Below are positions 43,788 to 55,017 of a DNA stretch of 64,000 nt, piece after piece (the stretch's first letter is position 1; every line of letters begins with the position of its first letter). Position numbers and translations under genes: made by a program. The stretch is from Membranipora membranacea. Its lineage: Eukaryota > Bryozoa > Gymnolaemata > Cheilostomatida > Membraniporidae. The notes under the pieces are model-generated. The model was not told where the DNA came from. It saw nothing but the letters and a program-made list of their open reading frames with translations, and searched no databases. The DNA lies in contig OU612069.1 in the NCBI GenBank assembly GCA_914767715.1, positions 19,031,387 through 19,095,386 on the forward strand. The letters run 5' to 3'.

Positions 43788-43930
43788 TCAAAACCATCCA
43801 CCTGCACTACGCGTGTAGATACACTTTGTGAGATTGAGGATCCTAAGGCTCTTCCCTGCGGACACACTCACTGTACAGAATGTATAAATGTGAACTATCA
43901 AAACAAGGAGATCGAGTGTAAAGTGTGCAA
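43788..43930 (+). CDS. RING-finger-like exon (copy B)
   Basis: As copy A, but with the canonical LPCGHTHCTEC, so the metal-binding His is kept. The residue three before the first Cys is Asp (Asn in copy A), so the first zinc site lacks one Cys in both copies. Ends at the same gtaagt donor. The exon cannot be joined to any recognised partner, because copy B ends at 44207. Whether it is transcribed is unknown. Confidence 0.5.
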
Positions 43931-44207
43931 GTAAGTTATATATGGAGAATATAAATCATATTTTTGGCAAATGGCAGAATAGCTAATGCCAGATCATAAT
44001 ATAATGATCTCATATGTATGTAGCCCACCACCCTCCGGCGTTAAAAGGGGCCTGTTCAATACTGTGGTGTAAAGAAAATAATAGTGCATAGACTATAGAG
44101 CATGGGTGGGCAACCTTTTCTTGAAAAAAGCCACATTTTACGCCGGCTCAACTCAAAAGGCCGCCACATATCTTTCAGGGATAAAATTGGAACTGGAGTA
44201 GCAATTT

Positions 44208-44799
44208 GGATTTTTAATATTAACCTTCCTGTATTATCCTCTTGGTTATTTCTATAATATGCAATCAACGTAGCAGGGTGTATTTCACTTTTAACCAATC
44301 TTGAATAGTTTGTAACAGCACTTTGAGTTATTTATTTTATAATATTGAATCATCGCTCATTTAACTTGTCATGTATCTGTGTTTGGGGTTGCTTTTCAAC
44401 ATGATAGAGTCCTAGTGGTTAGATGATTAGCCATTGGCAATTCATAAAACTATTCCAATATTTTGTGTATACTGAGATCAATTCCGGAGATGTCATTATT
44501 CATGTTATAGAGTTATTGGAAAGATGGTCAAATCTGATCTCGCAAGATCGCTGGTAGTGAACTTTCCTTCTCTCAATGACATATAAGTGCAGTTCTGTTA
44601 TATGCCAAAAAGTATTGATACCAACTATAAGTGTACAAGGTATTATCACCTTTTTTAATACATTAAAGCTGTGTGATCATTAGTTGTAGCTCGATGACAA
44701 CACGGCCAAATTTAGTCTAAGTTAAACTCATTTCAATGATTGACTGAAAATATTGTGGTTTATTTTCAGGAGATGTTATTTATTGAATACCCCCCCCCC
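44208..44799. other. Stretch with no recognised gene
   Basis: AT-rich. Ends with a C14 run at 44790-44803. Confidence 0.4.
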
Positions 44800-45490
44800 C
44801 CCCACAGGACGAATATTATATATGCTTTTCAAGAACAGAAAGTACAAAAAGAGCCTTTCTGTACTTGCGGCTAATAACGCCATAAAAGTTTTTCTCTTCC
44901 ACTCATGGCAGCTTAAAGACTTGCTAAGCCATTGCCGATTGGTTGATGCTTGATTTGCATGATGATCACGTCACGTGTCTGTACCAAGATGAAAAAAAAA
45001 GAACTGAGTCAGGTTATTAGAATGAGCGCTTCTCTTCTCACACAGGCTAAGGAAAAACGTAATGCCACGCTGACACTCTCAAGCTTTCAACAATCCACAA
45101 TCAACAACCCACAGTAGCTGGGTCTGATTACTCCTCATGATCTATTCCACATCACAATGGGGGGAATGAACTTCAAATATGGCTAACCGGACGAAAAATT
45201 GTTTGCATAAAATAAATATCATATAATATATTGCCAGAGTCAGAAATGAAGTCTTTAGTCGGGCCAAATAACAGCCAACTGTTCAAATCACTCGCCAAGA
45301 CCTTACGGAAGAACAATAATAAAAATTGCTCTACAGGGAAGCAGTAACAGACGAAACAGATTATTATGTTATGTACATATACAGTGATATTCAGTGGGCG
45401 AGCGGGCGAGCGGGCAGATAATGCGAGTTTCACTTCCTCTATAACTGGATGTAGTTGAAAGTGGAAATTTCCCTATCATAAACATAAATA
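44800..45490. repeat. Interspersed repeat family, copy C
   Basis: Shares with about 36790-37540 (A), 41860-42610 (B) and 47040-47560 (D) the blocks aagtttttctYttNaactca, ctcacacaggc, ccacatcacaNtggg, cttcaaaNatggc and aaattgtttgcataa. Non-coding. Terminal repeats not resolved. A and B differ from C and D at the right end. Confidence 0.7.
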
Positions 45491-45761
45491 TAAGGAAGAG
45501 CAGCAAACCTCTGAATATAGATAAATGTGAAGATTTTGTTATTGCTGATATCCCAACTAAAAGATGACAAACTTAAATTAATTCAATGAGCTTTTAAAAT
45601 GTTATGACAGACACATAGAAAGCTAGCTGTAGGGTCACTTATTATTGTGCATAAATATGACGATAAATGAGATAATATTATGTTCACTCAAAGGAGAGGA
45701 TCCTAAATAACAACAATCCTCATCTTCATCTTGCTCTACCATAGCTGACTATACGGCTTCT

Positions 45762-45888
45762 AGAGGACTAATTCATGCATATGCTACGATTTGAGGACGG
45801 TTGATCTGAGAATGACCCAAAATTTGATTTCTTAGCCTACATCAGTGTTCTTAGGTGGAAGACCCTCCAAACGGGTGCTTTTTTGCCG
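45762..45888. repeat. Interspersed repeat, second copy of 29250-29386
   Basis: See 29250-29386. The copies continue differently after the gccggaa block. Confidence 0.75.
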
Positions 45889-46299
45889 GAAATGTTGCAG
45901 CAAAACCGTAGAGCTCTCACAAACAAGATCCACAGGTGTGGTTCATTAATTTGTGGTACTACACAATATTGATTCACGCAGAGAAAGAACCTTCTAAGCA
46001 TGAGAGACAAGTCGGGTAAGGCCAGTGCCTTGTTCACATTCTCAGTAGCAGACCAACAATGGCCTGGTTTGCGCAGTTTTATTGAGGTTGAGGACCGGTC
46101 CATTCATGAAGCAATCACACATTCTCCATTGACCGTTGATTCATGTCATGCTTCGCTTTGAGCTATTCTTCAAAGAGTTCCTTACTCCATATCTTCAGAT
46201 TGAAATAAAGGAAGAATGTAGTTGCAAGTGGAAATTACCATATTATAATTATTTGAAAAACATTTTTTAAATAGTTTATTAATTGTTATTTATTAGAGA

Positions 46300-47039
46300 C
46301 TTACGAAAAGTGCAGCCAGGATCGGTCATCAATCATGCACAGCTGTGTCAGACAACCATGTCAAGAAACAACAGCAGGGTAATAATAACATACTTCAACA
46401 GCTAAACTCTGTTCCTAATAGTAAAACATCTAACCACATACTGAATACTTCATACAAGCTAGATGACAGAGAGAGGATGAGCTCGCTTTCTTCTTCAGTG
46501 GTAGAAATTTGGGTGACGAAAAAACGAAATCTCTTAAAGGGGCCCATTATTACAAACAATACACAACTACTCATGACATGGACACGTGGTACGACCTGGA
46601 AGCTAGTTTTGAGACAAGTTTCAATGTTGATACTCCACAATAATACTCAACTAAGGCTGCTGCTGCAGTCATTGAAATCTTAATTATTATGATTATCTCG
46701 ATATTATTATGATTATGATTATTTTATGTATTGTTTTGTGTAAAACAAAATTTGTCTGTGGAGCAGCAGTGCAAGACAGAAAAGACGATGTAGTAAATAG
46801 TAAACCATCGAATCACATACTTAATACTACATACAAGTTAGGTGACAGGGACAGTTGAACACCAGGGAGGATCGTCTCATCCCTGCGATTGAGCGATCCC
46901 GATTAATGATGAATGAGCAGGTAAAGATGATAACTGAATTCAATCAGTCATGTTTCAGCAAATGTTGGGACTTCTCTGAACTCAACTTCGAACCCAACAA
47001 AATCAATTCCAATTCACCAACAGTACTGGCTAAATCCAG
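46300..47039 (+). other. Exon-like polar sequence with an internal 50-bp repeat
   Basis: A frame at 46345-46683 begins with Lys/Gln/Asn-rich sequence (VKKQQQGNNNILQQLNS). The block agtaaaacatctaaccacat to gatgacagagaga (46421-46475) is repeated at 46798-46852. A second frame (46855-47073) holds IPAIERSRLMMNEQVKMI. It could be a distant exon of a MADF-type protein, but no BESS motif was seen. Confidence 0.25.
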
Positions 47040-47560
47040 CTCCCCCCCCCCCAACTGGCAGTACCCCACCTGACCAATCAGTTGCAGTGAATCACACTTT
47101 GTACCTGTACCATAATGGGAAAAAAAAAAGCAATGGTAGGGTCGGAGGACAACCAACAAGTTCTCACACAGGCTCGGAAAAGAAAGAGTGACATGCTCAG
47201 CCTTTCTACAATACACCGTAGATTCTACATGGGGGTAGAAACTTCAAATATGGCTAACCAGAAAAAAAATTGTTTGCATAATATAAATATAATAGAATAT
47301 ATTGGGAGATTTAGCAATAAAGGCTACAGCTGGGCCAAAAACGACGCAACAAAAAAAAGAGGAAACTGTGCAAATCGCTCGCCAAGAAGCTTACAGAAGA
47401 ACAATAATTAAATGGCGCTACATGGCATGTGATGTAGGCTACATATACAATGATATTCAGTGGACGAGCAAGCATATAATGCAAGTCTCCTTTCCTCTAT
47501 AACTGGATGCAGTTGTAATGTGAATTTCCCTATTATGGTTATTTAAAGACGGTAATAATT
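47040..47560. repeat. Interspersed repeat family, copy D
   Basis: Best match to copy C; both end with cctctataactggatgYagttg and a wtttccctat block. See 44800-45490. A fragment of that right end also occurs near 46215. Confidence 0.7.
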
Positions 47561-47950
47561 CAATTATGTTATTTCAAGGTCAAACAATAGGTGGCCTACA
47601 TCTTTTATTCATGACTCAATTGCAGGCCGCCACTCGCCCCAGCCCCAGATATAACCTCGACATGATTGACGATTTTACAGCATAATTCAAATAACATAAT
47701 TCAAATAAATCATTTATTTTCTTTTGGTCAGAATCATAAAAATTATTCTTTTAGTATTATTTGACAAAATTCTGTTAATACTCAAACATGTACATATATA
47801 CTTTCACAAAGCAACCATAGGTGTAGCCTCCGAGCTTTTCTCTCCACACTTTCTTCAAGAACTTGTCGCAAAACGGTGCTTACACACCTGGAAATACTCT
47901 ACAGACACACGCTATGCGGTGGGCTTTCCAAAGACTAATTAGGGAAACAT

Positions 47951-48188
47951 TAGGTAAATTCGCGCCCTTGGTATCTATATTAAATAATCATTAATCATAA
48001 TCATTTTCATGGGGAAATCCAACTTGAATTTAAGTTGTCTCCCTATTACCAATATTGACATGAAACTTAGAATTATCTCCTCATCGGTAATAGGGAGACA
48101 ACTTGAATTCAAGTTGGATTCAGTTGGATTTCCCCATGAAAATGATGATGATTATTTAATAAAGATACCAAGGGCGCGAATTTACCTA
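47951..48188. mobile_element. 238-bp foldback MITE
   Basis: Arms of about 105 bp, starting taggtaaattcgcgcccttg and its complement, surround a 40-bp spacer. The right arm has a 9-bp extra (cagttggat). A TA at each end is compatible with a mariner-type target, but the duplication cannot be proved. Confidence 0.7.
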
Positions 48189-48445
48189 TTGGATTCATTT
48201 GCAACATACCGGAATACCCATCATATTGCCAATGTTGGTATACCCGATTTATTATTTCACACTAACCATATATGAGTGGAAAAGCCAACAGTTTAAAAGA
48301 CATTGTTATTGTTGATGATGATTGTGGAAGTGTGACATGCGTTCATGATGTAGAAATTACTGCCATATCACAACTGATATTACTAGAGGCTCTTCTATTC
48401 GTAACCCACATGAAACCAATCCGCCATTAGAAAATGTCTTTTTAG

Positions 48446-48928
48446 TTTCCAATCCTTTAAACCTGTCAGAGGGCCTACCAACCAAGTATGTCATGGCTAG
48501 TGTAAATCAAGGGAGTTGTGCATATGGATCTGCTGCAGGCAAACAATGTATGCCCACCTGTTACCTGGTATTGTCAAACATTGTCTACTAAGTCAATCTA
48601 GTGAATGGGCTTCGGCTGATATTGAGATGTTACTAACCAGTGGGCAGCAAGATGAATATAAACTATAAACCACCAAACCATCAATGTTTCAGTGTTCCTG
48701 ACCTTCCCACAGAGTTAAATATAAAATGATGTGATTTTAATGATGTACAAGGAATTTTATGCAAAGGGGATATAAACAATGTGAACAATGTTAGTACCAA
48801 TCTATGTCTCATGTTCCAGGATGAAGCCAAAACAGGTGTTGTATGTACAATGTCAGGATACACTACAGCTGTGTTCAAGAATACTTGTGGATATACAATA
48901 TTGGACGCACATTCAAGGGATGTACAAG
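48446..48928 (+). pseudogene. OTU/C76-like cysteine protease remnant
   Basis: Exon 1 (from 48446) reads KYVMASVNQGSCAYGSAAGK then QCMPTCYLVL. This matches the QG...(F/Y)G..AG.QC..N segment around the catalytic Cys of proteases resembling the herpesvirus large-tegument deubiquitinase (C76), a form also found in invertebrate mobile elements. After TAA at 48589 a one-base shift continues HCLLSQSSEWASADIEMLLT, the next conserved helix (W.S.D(I/L)..(I/L)L..G). Exon 2 (48820-48928) reads VVCTMSGYTTAVF and TILDAHSRDVQ, with the catalytic His in D(A/S)HSRD. Such enzymes remove ubiquitin. The frameshift and altered Cys neighbourhood argue it is inactive. An extra exon-like stretch lies at 49065-49213, not in matching phase. 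Confidence 0.5.
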
Positions 48929-49064
48929 GTAAGCCATGTGTTAGCGGATGAGCAGGCCTCGTTTCTTTTTTGCCATTTATGTCACTTCATGAAAAACATT
49001 GGAATCGATAAATTGTTGCGGACAATAAAAGTTTGTTACATAATACAATTTATATATATTTTAG

Positions 49065-49213
49065 CAGATGTATTAGTGAAGAAAAGACAATGCCTACCAT
49101 AGTGCCATGTGAAGCTAAAAATGTAACTGAGGACTGGGAAAATCCTCAGGTTAACTTGGGCATTGCTTTTGATAATGCCAATCCATTAGTGAAACCGACA
49201 TCAGTCAACTACT
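49065..49213 (+). CDS. Exon-like frame after the protease remnant
   Basis: Follows a tatattttag acceptor. The frame RCISEEKTMPTIVPCEAKNV to VKPTSVNY and TAA at 49213 is polar and protein-like, but it needs entry in phase 2 whereas the protease exon ends in phase 1. Probably the tail of the same gene with a further indel. No domain recognised. Confidence 0.3.
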
Positions 49214-50248
49214 AAATCGAACAAGTTATATATAAATGACACATGGGCTCATGTTCAAAGAGAGGGTCCTAACTGATCAACTTTCAGATCTACCAGAAAA
49301 GACAGTAGGCGATGTGAAGCCAGAGGACAGTCTACCTAACAAGCTGATACAACAAACTCTGATTAAGCCCTTCGTCAGAATACTGTGTGACACATGGGCT
49401 GATGGTATGGATGGATGTGGCTGGAGGAGGATGGAAACACCACAGCATGACAAAGCCAGCTACACAAGACAAAAAAACTGAATGTGTGAGTGATGCAGGC
49501 ATCCTGCTCACTATTGTGTAGGGGAAGGGTGCACACTCCGCGGTGAACAAAAATACAATGCCTACAATTGTGTTTCACCACCTTTTTGATCACGTATTGG
49601 ACATTTTTGGACTTCTGTGGGGAATTTTAGTCTTTGACTGTCATATATATTAAATACTGTGTATTCATGCTTCACTACGTTTTACTGCCATAATAATCAT
49701 CATAACATTTTGTACTGCAACTGTTTTTAACTTCCTATTAATCATCGCTTGTACAACCCATCACCTTAGCCTAACCATTGTCACTCCATGTGAAACAGCT
49801 TAATAATTTTACCTATTAATCAAATTATATCTTTGTCATTCTGTATGTTTCAATTATTAGTACAAAATAAATGCATAGCATAGTTAATCTAACATATTTT
49901 TATGTCTCGCTGGTAGTCTGTTTTAAACAGACTTTTCGACTGGCAGGTTGCCGTTAGGCTTTACAAGGTCATCCAAATCAATTTGGAGATCAAGATGAAA
50001 TAAGCCAAGCCCAGGCTGGCTATCCTGACTAGGTAGAATTTCCAGACACTCCCTCAGGAAGATAAAAAGCAGCAGCATTTATAACTCACCCAAGGTATAT
50101 TAAGTGGAGCAGAAAGAGTTTCTGAAGTCAATATCATGAACGATTCATCCTCTATACAAGGGGAACTTTGCATCTTCAGATAGGAATCACATCTCCAATA
50201 CTCCTACAAACAAGACCCAGCTTATCATTAGCCAATGATTATGGTTGT
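49214..50248. other. Stretch with no recognised gene
   Basis: An 81-residue frame at 49236-49481 has no motif. The rest is AT-rich. Confidence 0.3.
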
Positions 50249-50302
50249 CCCCCCCCCCCCGTCAAATTATGATAAATTGTTGAGTTGGGGGGGGGGGGGG
50301 GG
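50249..50302. repeat. Poly-C and poly-G runs facing each other
   Basis: C12 at 50249-50260 and G16 at 50287-50302, separated by 26 bp. They can pair as a hairpin or form a G-quadruplex on either strand. Run length is prone to sequencing error. Confidence 0.9.
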
Positions 50303-51858
50303 CGAGTGTGGTGGTTGCCAGTAGTGTTTAAATCAGCCACATTAATATGATTGTACTAGCATGATCAACACCAATTAATAATGGTGAGCTCGGCTAACAC
50401 ATGGGGCCATGGATCCAATCTAATGGTTTGTATAGGTGTTAAACCATGCAGTACTCAACATGATATAAGAGTTATTGTTATATAAGTATTATACACACCT
50501 CTGCAATTTTAGCATGTGTCAACTGTACTACCAGTGTAACTATTCAAATGCCCTGAAACATAGAAATAGATCTTGGTCATAAATTTGCAAGCCTTGAAGC
50601 TGGCCATCAAACTTGACAATTATAGAGCCTTTCATAGCTTGGTTATATAATCATTGTTAAGTACAGCTCAAAATTTGACTGGCATTGACATGGGACCTAT
50701 TGTGTTAAAGACAGTGAATACCAGTACATCAAAGCTTTGTTCACTAATCTCTCTGTAAGCTATCAACTAGACTGACAACTATAGTGCTCTATTTAAGTTT
50801 TGTTCAGAATTTATTACACTAAGCTTGAAATGCTACATAGGCATCTTGAGTTACAGGCATGCAAAATTTGCCCATGTCCAGTATCAACCACCCCCTTTCC
50901 CCCTAACTCCAGATGCCTATGCCCTGCTATGTGTATAGGGCTAGGCAGACTAATCCATCATAATTATGGTTCTGACATACAAGCCAACACAATAGTCAAT
51001 AACGATATCTTTCTAATGGCCAACCTATTATCCATGGTCTATTATAGTAAGGCTTTCTGTGAAATGGTCAGATGAGAAAGCTGGTACTCATTCTCAGGAA
51101 ACAATTCCCTATCAAAATTCAGCTCAACTTCCCTCCCTCCCACCACTGTCAAGTCTTGACATATCACCATCATAACGATGCAAGACATACATGCTTTATC
51201 CTTGCTGCTGGTGTATGGCCACCAAGCATTCTCGGACAGGGCTGTAGTTTAAAGCAAATGGAAATACCAGAGGAGCTGATTCAAACATCTATTATTCAAT
51301 TATGGTGTTTTGAGGCCACTGTCATTTAGCTTTCTAGGGGAGGTATAGCGTCCCTGCCTCCCCTAGAACTACGGGCCTGTGAGATCTTGCTTGATGGACT
51401 GATTGCAAAGAGTACTACTCCTTACTCAATGCATATGCACATCTCAGTTAATAATTTGGAGATCAAATAAGGAGAGTACGAAAGGTATTAGCTTTTTTCT
51501 CCCATACTACTATACAGAAGGCCTACTTTAGTCCAATCGCAACATTAACCAACCCTGTCCTATGTTGAGCATGGTAAGTTACGTACTTACATGGTAAGCC
51601 TGTTTCTGAGTTCACTGCGGACTATCTTACACTAAGAAGAGAAGATGAAAACTGTACAGTATATATGACCGTCATCAACAACAGAGTGTGAACACCTCTA
51701 GTGCCGACCTTCCATCCTAAAACTGAAAGTATAGATTGAAATTAGCAGCTATACAGAAGAAAGGCTTATCTTCCATCGCATATCACATCATACAAAATGA
51801 AAATGTATTTTTGTTGCATTGAAGTTTGACCATATAACTGTCGCGCAGGATTTACATA
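50303..51858. other. Stretch with no recognised gene
   Basis: Frames of 85-91 codons (50800-51075 and 51072-51329) overlap and have no motif. No repeat noticed. Confidence 0.3.
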
Positions 51859-52103
51859 CAGGGGTCTATCAATTAGAAAGAGCGATGCATTACTAAAGAA
51901 AGTTATCACTATCACATCGATCAAAATTATCACTCACTTGGTCTTTCAATTAGACAAGATCGCTCCCAAATCGCTCACTCATAATGTTTATAGTTCCATC
52001 ATTGAGTGAGCGATCTGAAAGCAAGAGCCCTAGCAGGTACCGCTCACTCACTGAGTGAGCGATCAAATTGCGATTTTGGCTATTTCTTATTGAAAGACCC
52101 CAG
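51859..52103. mobile_element. 245-bp hAT-like MITE
   Basis: Inverted ends CAGGGGTCTATCAATTAG and, reversed, CTGGGGTCTTTCAATAAG. Internally rich in gctcactca / tgagtgagc palindromes. Flanks are tttacata and tttaataa, a poor 8-bp duplication at best. Confidence 0.65.
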
Positions 52104-52187
52104 TTTAATAATATACATATATAGTAAAACATATATGCGGGTCAGCTCATTATTATTAGATCTCCTTTTTAGCACTCACACAGACAC

Positions 52188-52676
52188 CAGGGGCTGGTTT
52201 CAATTAGAGATTTAGCCGTGCTTTCACGGCTACAGGCCAGCTAAAGCTCAGCCACTCACCAAATCGGGTTTCAATTAGGATAAATTTAACACACTCATAG
52301 CTGATCCTGAGCCGAATCTTGGCTGTTCTGTTTCAGACGGCTATCACTCAGCCACCATGCAATTTTATATGAAAGATATGCTAATTTATTGAATAGTATC
52401 AAACTATCGTAATTTATGATAAATTATGATTCATCAAAGTGTAATTAATCTGCAATGACAATAGACATAAAAACCACGGACTCATAAACTCTGTAGTGTT
52501 TAGTGATAATGTGAAATCTCTCCAAAATGAATATCAATCTACTAACCTGAGTGACAACTGAGTGGTAGCAGGGCCTAATTGAAACATGATTAGAGTGGCT
52601 GCTAAGATCTGGCTACAGCTCAGGTATACGTGTGCTAAATACAATTTAGTCGGATCCTAATTGAAACCAGCCCCTG
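52188..52676. mobile_element. 489-bp hAT-like MITE
   Basis: Perfect 20-bp inverted ends CAGGGGCTGGTTTCAATTAG. The flanking octamers do not match, so the duplication has decayed or the element was rearranged. The caattag block is shared with the MITE 85 bp upstream. Confidence 0.75.
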
Positions 52677-52702
52677 ACGAATTCATATCATCACTGTTTG
52701 AA

Positions 52703-52740
52703 CAATGAACTTCCTCTCCCGAGGAAGAGGGAGTTCATTG
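52703..52740. repeat. Hairpin, arms about 15 bp
   Basis: caatgaacttcctct pairs with agagggagttcattg with one mismatch. Function unknown. Confidence 0.6.
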
Positions 52741-52847
52741 GTTTGAATGCCAATGCCAGGACTAGGGGGTAGCCTGTCTTGAATCAGCGAAAGCTTAGCA
52801 TACTAACAGAAACAGACTGAAGTCTTTGATGTGTTTGCTCGTGTGAG

Positions 52848-52937
52848 CACAGACAGCAGGTCACTGACAGTTGATTTGATGAGTTGCAGCCTTGCAACTC
52901 ATCAAATCAACTGTAAGTGACCTACCTGCTGTCTGTG
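52848..52937. repeat. 90-nt near-perfect hairpin
   Basis: Arms of about 41 and 45 bases differ by one substitution and a 4-base tagg insertion. The loop is only 3-4 bases (gttgca-gcc-ttgcaac). The size is that of a small-RNA precursor, but the almost perfect pairing fits a tiny foldback element equally well. Confidence 0.75.
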
Positions 52938-54097
52938 GTGTGAGTGAATGAATCCACTTCTCCTAATCTTACCTATTTACTGAATCAGCTCATGATGACA
53001 TTAGGCTAAGCCTACTACTGGACACGTTTCTGTTTCTCTTCTTCTGAATTGAGTACTTGTTAATCATCTCCAAATGTTGCTAGTCAGCGATTGATACAGT
53101 CATTCAATATGAATTTCAACAGTCATTGCAAGTTAAGCACACTGTCACTGCTGAGCACCTGAGTGCCTTGTCATTATGGCGTGGGCGCGCTAATGTCAAT
53201 GCATGGGTTTCTCCAGTTCATAGGTCATACAAAGGATTTGCGCATTCTCATTGGCCCATGAATGAAAGAAAACGTAATGTGATTATGCCGTGAGAGGTGA
53301 GGTAGTTTTGAGGCTATAGATAATATAGCGAGCCCAGTAACACTCATTATTGAGGGGACAACTCAATATATTCAATATAAAGCTGTCTGCTAATGTAATG
53401 GATGTATCATGCCTACTAATCTTGAATATTCTAAATATACAATATTCAAACAGAGTAATTCTGATGTGAAAGGGGTTATCTACCCTGATTTAAACTTGAA
53501 CATATTATACCAATATCATGTAGACGGCTTCAACTTATATATATATTTATCGCAGAATCAATCTCACAGACATCATAAATATATATTCTATACACATTAA
53601 TTAATCCTGGCAATTATTGACATGGAACTCAATATTAAGACGGTTGCACCGTCTTACAGTATTATCACAGACAGTCTACTGCGTTTCCAATATTATTCTC
53701 ACCAAGTGCGTTTCAGTGTCAAGTCTAAATATTGGCTAAGATCAAAGTGTCACTGTCAATGGTCGATTAGTGCCAGCTCAGTTTTGATAAGGATTAGGAG
53801 GTCCTCTATGGCCTCACCTCTAGGATGCATTCTAGTTTTCTAGGATGTATCAAATTCTCAGTATGAGGATAAGGGCACCTTGCGTCCCTCTTTAGGGGCA
53901 GCCCAATCTTCTGTTTCTTAGCAAACTGCAATGTTATAGTCAATACACCTCATATATATACTTTTATTGTCATTCTACATCATCTTTAGGAATGTTTTTC
54001 ATGCAGTGACAGAACAAAAAAGAAAAAACTTAAGCGGAGAGAAAAAATACTCAAGTAACAAGAATTAATAGGATATAAAGTGCTTTGATAGTTGTTG
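52938..54097. other. Stretch with no recognised gene
   Basis: AT-rich with several short frames. No motif or repeat recognised. Confidence 0.3.
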
Positions 54098-54837
54098 TTA
54101 AAAATGAGTGAGTTTGGTTGCTGAGCGTATCTGAATTGGTAAAGAATTAAAAGTTGTAGTGATTTTTTGTCTTAATTGATCAGTGTGATAATGTAATAGG
54201 TATCTGTCTCTAAAAAAGGTTTTAGAGCTAGCTGGAATAAAGCCTTCCAAAAGAAAGTCAGGTGCAATCAAATGCAAAATTTGGAAACCAAAAATACAGG
54301 TGAAATGACCAGCAAGGAGAGGAAAAGGAATCAGATCAAGAGATGTATGTAAATCTCTTGTATGTATTAGATGATATGGTATGTGGCTGACATTTGCTAT
54401 TAGGCGGAAAGCCCTCTTTTGGAGCAAGTATATTCTTTCAAGAATATATTGTGGTGATAGGTTGCCATATATGCGGATGCCATATATCATATGACAAAAG
54501 ACATACTGGAAATAAAAGTTACGAGATGATTTACTATCTAGGAATGCCCTGCATTTCTGGAATAATGCCAAACTTTTGTTTATTTTGATGCAAATCTGGT
54601 CAACATGATCGTCCCATGTCAATGAGTCATTCAAAGTAAAACCAAGGAGTTTGGTATTGGCATTTCGGTTTAGTTTTTTTGAGTTTTTTTAGTTGAGATT
54701 TTTTTATGTTTATCAACATCCTATTATTCCTACACCAACTTTCTATCAAGTGTAGATCAGCATCACATAAATCATTAAGTGTATCAAAGTTGTCAGATTT
54801 TGATACGAAAACTGTATCATCAGCGTAGGCAAATGCC
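54098..54837 (-). pseudogene. 5'-truncated non-LTR retrotransposon RT
   Basis: On the minus strand the sequence begins within the RT active site, FAYADDTVFVSKSDN, and continues TLNDLCDADLHLIESWCRNN and RMLINIKKS. A frameshift (near 54650-54700) leads to the long frame MNDSLTWDDHVDQICIKINK to KLTHF, ending at 54098. This matches the C-terminal half of the ORF2 at 9442-12003 in order and spacing (YADD; W..H; LLQKRA(L/F)R(L/I)IANV; FNSLP), but diverges enough to be another family of the same group. 5' truncation is usual for target-primed insertion. No polyA tail is obvious. Confidence 0.85.
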
Positions 54838-55017
54838 TTGGAATGTAATGTGTAGGCTACATGGAATGTAGCTAAGGCTACACAATTAAGGTTCCGGGTG
54901 CGTCCCGCTTAATCTGCTCAGAGGGCAAGGTCAGGGTACATCCCGCTTTGCAACGTATACTATCAGATGTAAATGCACCCGCTACATGCTCCGCTTGTAA
55001 GCTACTCTAGACACCAG

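Larger units (their letters stand above)
41169..44207. repeat. Duplicated block, copy B (about 3.04 kb)
   Basis: Second copy of 36096-39466. It differs by scattered substitutions, a few small indels and a deletion of about 327 bp (A coordinates 38158-38484). Its left edge interrupts MADF exon 2. The hAT-like element here keeps only its right part, ending at 41375. Confidence 0.95.
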
